Assembly (NCBI GenBank): GCA_036635835.1
Contig: JAVWPP010000044.1
Span: 1-7,569, forward strand
DNA length: 7,569 nt
Reading direction: 5' to 3'
From: JAVWPP01 sp036635835
GTDB lineage: Bacteria; Bacillota; Clostridia; TANB77; CAG-465
In this document: positions 6,171-7,569 of the stretch, piece by piece
Position numbering within the stretch: position 1 is the stretch's first letter
Layout: each line of letters starts with the position of its first letter
Notes under the pieces: generated by a model
Database searches by the model: none
The model's input: the letters and a program-made list of their open reading frames with translations, nothing else
What the model was told of the DNA's origin: nothing
Program-made: the position numbers and the translations under genes

Positions 6171-6245
6171 CAAAACATATAAATATCTTTTAATTCTCAC
6201 AGCATATATTTCCGTATATAGATAGAAATATTTTATATGTTTCAT
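6171..6245 (-). repeat. AAACATAT repeat element, copy 3 (3' of the pilin-like gene)
   Basis: It starts about 16 nt after the stop codon at 6262. Minus-strand arm ATGAAACATATAAAA, core CTATATACGGA (complement of 6211-6221) and closing arm TTTATATGTTTTG. Here the arms pair over 11 bp (AAACATATAAA with TTTATATGTTT), then a bulge and more A-T pairs. The A-rich tail corresponds to about 6129-6170. It lies between two convergent genes but shares the orientation of the minus-strand gene. Confidence 0.8.
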
Positions 6246-6261
6246 ACAATATATCTATACC

Positions 6262-7569
6262 TTATTCTATCTCATCATTCTCGTTTACAAGCGGCATATC
6301 TGGATTATTTATAGCAAGAGCAATTCTGCAAGAACCATTACCTGCAGGGGAAGTTATACTAACTGCAGCTGTTTTATACGTTAAAGAATCTTGGTAAGAA
6401 CCGCCTCTTGAAACATATCCAATTTGAGCTGCGCCTACTAAATTTCCCTGAGTTGTTTCAGCTAAATTACCTGCTAAATCTGCTATGTTATTTGCATAAG
6501 AAAGCGGATTAGAGCCACATGGAAGGGCACGTGTATTGTTTTCTGCCTTAGTTTGCATAGCTGCTCCTTCTGCAGTATTATATGCAATTCTACTTCCTTT
6601 GTAATTACCCCAATTCTTACTTGAGCTTTCTATGCTTTGCTTGTTTTTACTGCCAGAAGACTCTAGCCATGCAAAGATAGTATCGTAATGAGAAGAGGTA
6701 GGTAGCATAGTTACGACCTGAGCTGGGTATCCAAGGCGCGTATCTGCATTTTCTGCAATGCTTCTTAAATTAGATGCACTGCTTGTGTATGCGTTTAAAT
6801 ACTTTCTAGAACTTGGCACGCTAGAAGATACAGCAATCTCGTATTTAGAAATATAGAAACCACCGTAGTTAGCTACATTCTTTTTAATTCCATTGTAGTT
6901 TATATTCATGTCTGTTACTGTAGAATACTTATCTGAAAGAGTAAACTTAGTTAGGTCTGGGTACATCTTTAACTGCTCGCTTAGATGAGTATAATCTCTT
7001 ACACCAAAGCACTGATCGTACTCTTTATTTTGCTTTCCGTTTATATATTTACCGCTTAGGCTCATTGCTGGTACCCAAACGTATTCGTTTGCTCTAGAAT
7101 CTTTTACAGTGTATCCATCGTTCCATCCAAGTGCTTCATCTACTACTGTAAAGCCTTGCGGAATAGGGGGGTTATAGTAAGGGGGGATAACTTTATATCC
7201 AGCTGCTTTTGCCCATTTTTTCTCGTCTGCTTTAATTATTTTACCTGCGCTAGTTTTCTCTAGTACAACTAGTTTTCCAGCTTCTACTCCTAGTCTATCT
7301 TTAAACTTTTTAGGAAGCTTACCTATATATACTTCTGCATCTTTTCCAAAAGCATATATGCTAGAAGCTTCTACATCTTCTGAGTTATTTTCTAAATTTG
7401 TTACTTTCTCTGCAAGTTTTTCTGAAAGCGTTGAAAGGTCTGCTTTGTATGTTTTCTCAGTTGCTTGTTTTATAGGATTTTTAGAAGGCGATATAAGTAG
7501 GACAGCTCCTGCTAGTATTGCTAGTACGATTAATGTTATTCCAAGTACAATTAATGATAGTCCGTTTTT
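6262..7569 (-). CDS. Type IV pilin-like surface protein with FGE/C-type-lectin-like domain (5' end cut by window edge)
   Basis: The frame is open from the stop at 6262-6264 to the window edge, giving 435 residues; the ATG at 7063-7065 is internal. The visible N terminus KNGLSLIVLGITLIVLAILA has the prepilin pattern: basic residue, Gly, then a hydrophobic helix (4-27), so only a few residues should be missing. Cleavage would fall after Gly3. Mature position 5 is Val instead of the usual Glu. Residues 30-135 are a lysine-rich stalk ending in PPYYNPPIPQGF (129-140). The C-terminal part resembles formylglycine-generating-enzyme/SUMF1-type domains: NEYVWVP (161-167), YGGFYISKYE (235-244), NIADLAGNLAE (361-371, cf. 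'NxxDLxGNVWEW'), SRGGSYQDS (387-395) and CRIALAIN (414-421, cf. 'FRxAL'). The tryptophans of NVWEW are replaced and no catalytic Cys pair is evident, so it probably serves as a binding scaffold. Pilus assembly genes are not in the window. Adhesion or ligand binding is inference. Confidence 0.85.
   Translation of the reverse strand, partial: KNGLSLIVLGITLIVLAILAGAVLLISPSKNPIKQATEKTYKADLSTLSEKLAEKVTNLENNSEDVEASSIYAFGKDAEVYIGKLPKKFKDRLGVEAGKLVVLEKTSAGKIIKADEKKWAKAAGYKVIPPYYNPPIPQGFTVVDEALGWNDGYTVKDSRANEYVWVPAMSLSGKYINGKQNKEYDQCFGVRDYTHLSEQLKMYPDLTKFTLSDKYSTVTDMNINYNGIKKNVANYGGFYISKYEIAVSSSVPSSRKYLNAYTSSASNLRSIAENADTRLGYPAQVVTMLPTSSHYDTIFAWLESSGSKNKQSIESSSKNWGNYKGSRIAYNTAEGAAMQTKAENNTRALPCGSNPLSYANNIADLAGNLAETTQGNLVGAAQIGYVSRGGSYQDSLTYKTAAVSITSPAGNGSCRIALAINNPDMPLVNENDEIE
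7166..7186 (-). repeat. Paired C6 tracts in the pilin-like gene
   Basis: Two runs of six G on the plus strand (7166-7171 and 7181-7186), separated by nine bases, give two C6 runs in the mRNA, encoding the two Pro-Pro pairs of IPPYYNPPIP. They stand out in a window where G or C runs this long are otherwise absent. Confidence 0.8.

Noticed and set aside
7063..7065. ATG at 7065 as the start of a 267-residue protein
   Set aside because: The frame continues without a stop to the window edge and encodes a prepilin helix and domain sequence. There is no ribosome binding site before this ATG.
6262..7065. Diversity-generating retroelement variable region in the lectin-like domain
   Set aside because: No reverse transcriptase, template repeat or accessory gene is in the window. 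The fold alone is not enough.

Overview
This window is very AT-rich, has strong AGGAGG-type ribosome binding sites and sigma-A-like promoters, and carries gpsA, disA and CpsD/CpsE-like surface-glycan genes. That points to a low-GC Firmicute, most likely an uncultured clostridial lineage. The single run of exactly 100 N looks like a scaffolding placeholder in a draft or metagenome assembly. The taxonomic call is inference.

Layout, left to right. (1) 13-3028, minus strand: one transcription unit read leftward from a near-consensus promoter at 3063-3091. It holds a CpsD/BY-kinase-type P-loop ATPase, a Glu/Lys-rich linker broken by the N gap, a polyprenyl-phosphate sugar-1-phosphate transferase, and gpsA. 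The reading frames on the two sides of the gap join exactly if its identical 18-bp flanks are overlapped, so the ATPase and transferase are probably a single fused protein of at least about 636 residues. (2) 3153-4617, minus strand: disA, the diadenylate cyclase that makes c-di-AMP, as its own unit with a promoter (4589-4617), a leader of about 175 nt and a hairpin terminator (3153-3180). (3) 4781-6135, plus strand: a membrane GT2 glycosyltransferase with a QxxRW motif and a strong terminator whose stem includes the end of the coding region. (4) 6262-7569, minus strand: a type IV pilin-like surface protein with a C-terminal formylglycine-generating-enzyme/C-type-lectin-like domain, cut by the right edge of the window probably only a few residues before its start.

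An undescribed-looking repeat family of about 75 bp runs through the spacers. Each full copy, read on the minus strand, has an AAACATAT-type left arm, a core like CTAGATACGGA, an ATATGTTT right arm complementary to the left arm, and then an A-rich tail of 45-70 nt. Full copies lie at 3229-3301 (just after the disA stop), 4496-4569 (disA leader) and 6171-6245 (just after the stop of the pilin-like gene). A truncated copy probably begins at the left edge, right after the gpsA stop (1-12). All are in the same orientation as the adjacent minus-strand gene.

Functionally the window is mostly about the cell envelope: an initiating sugar-phosphate transferase fused to its putative regulatory ATPase, a processive-type glycosyltransferase, GpsA for glycerol-3-phosphate, and a surface pilin-like protein, with c-di-AMP synthesis placed between them.
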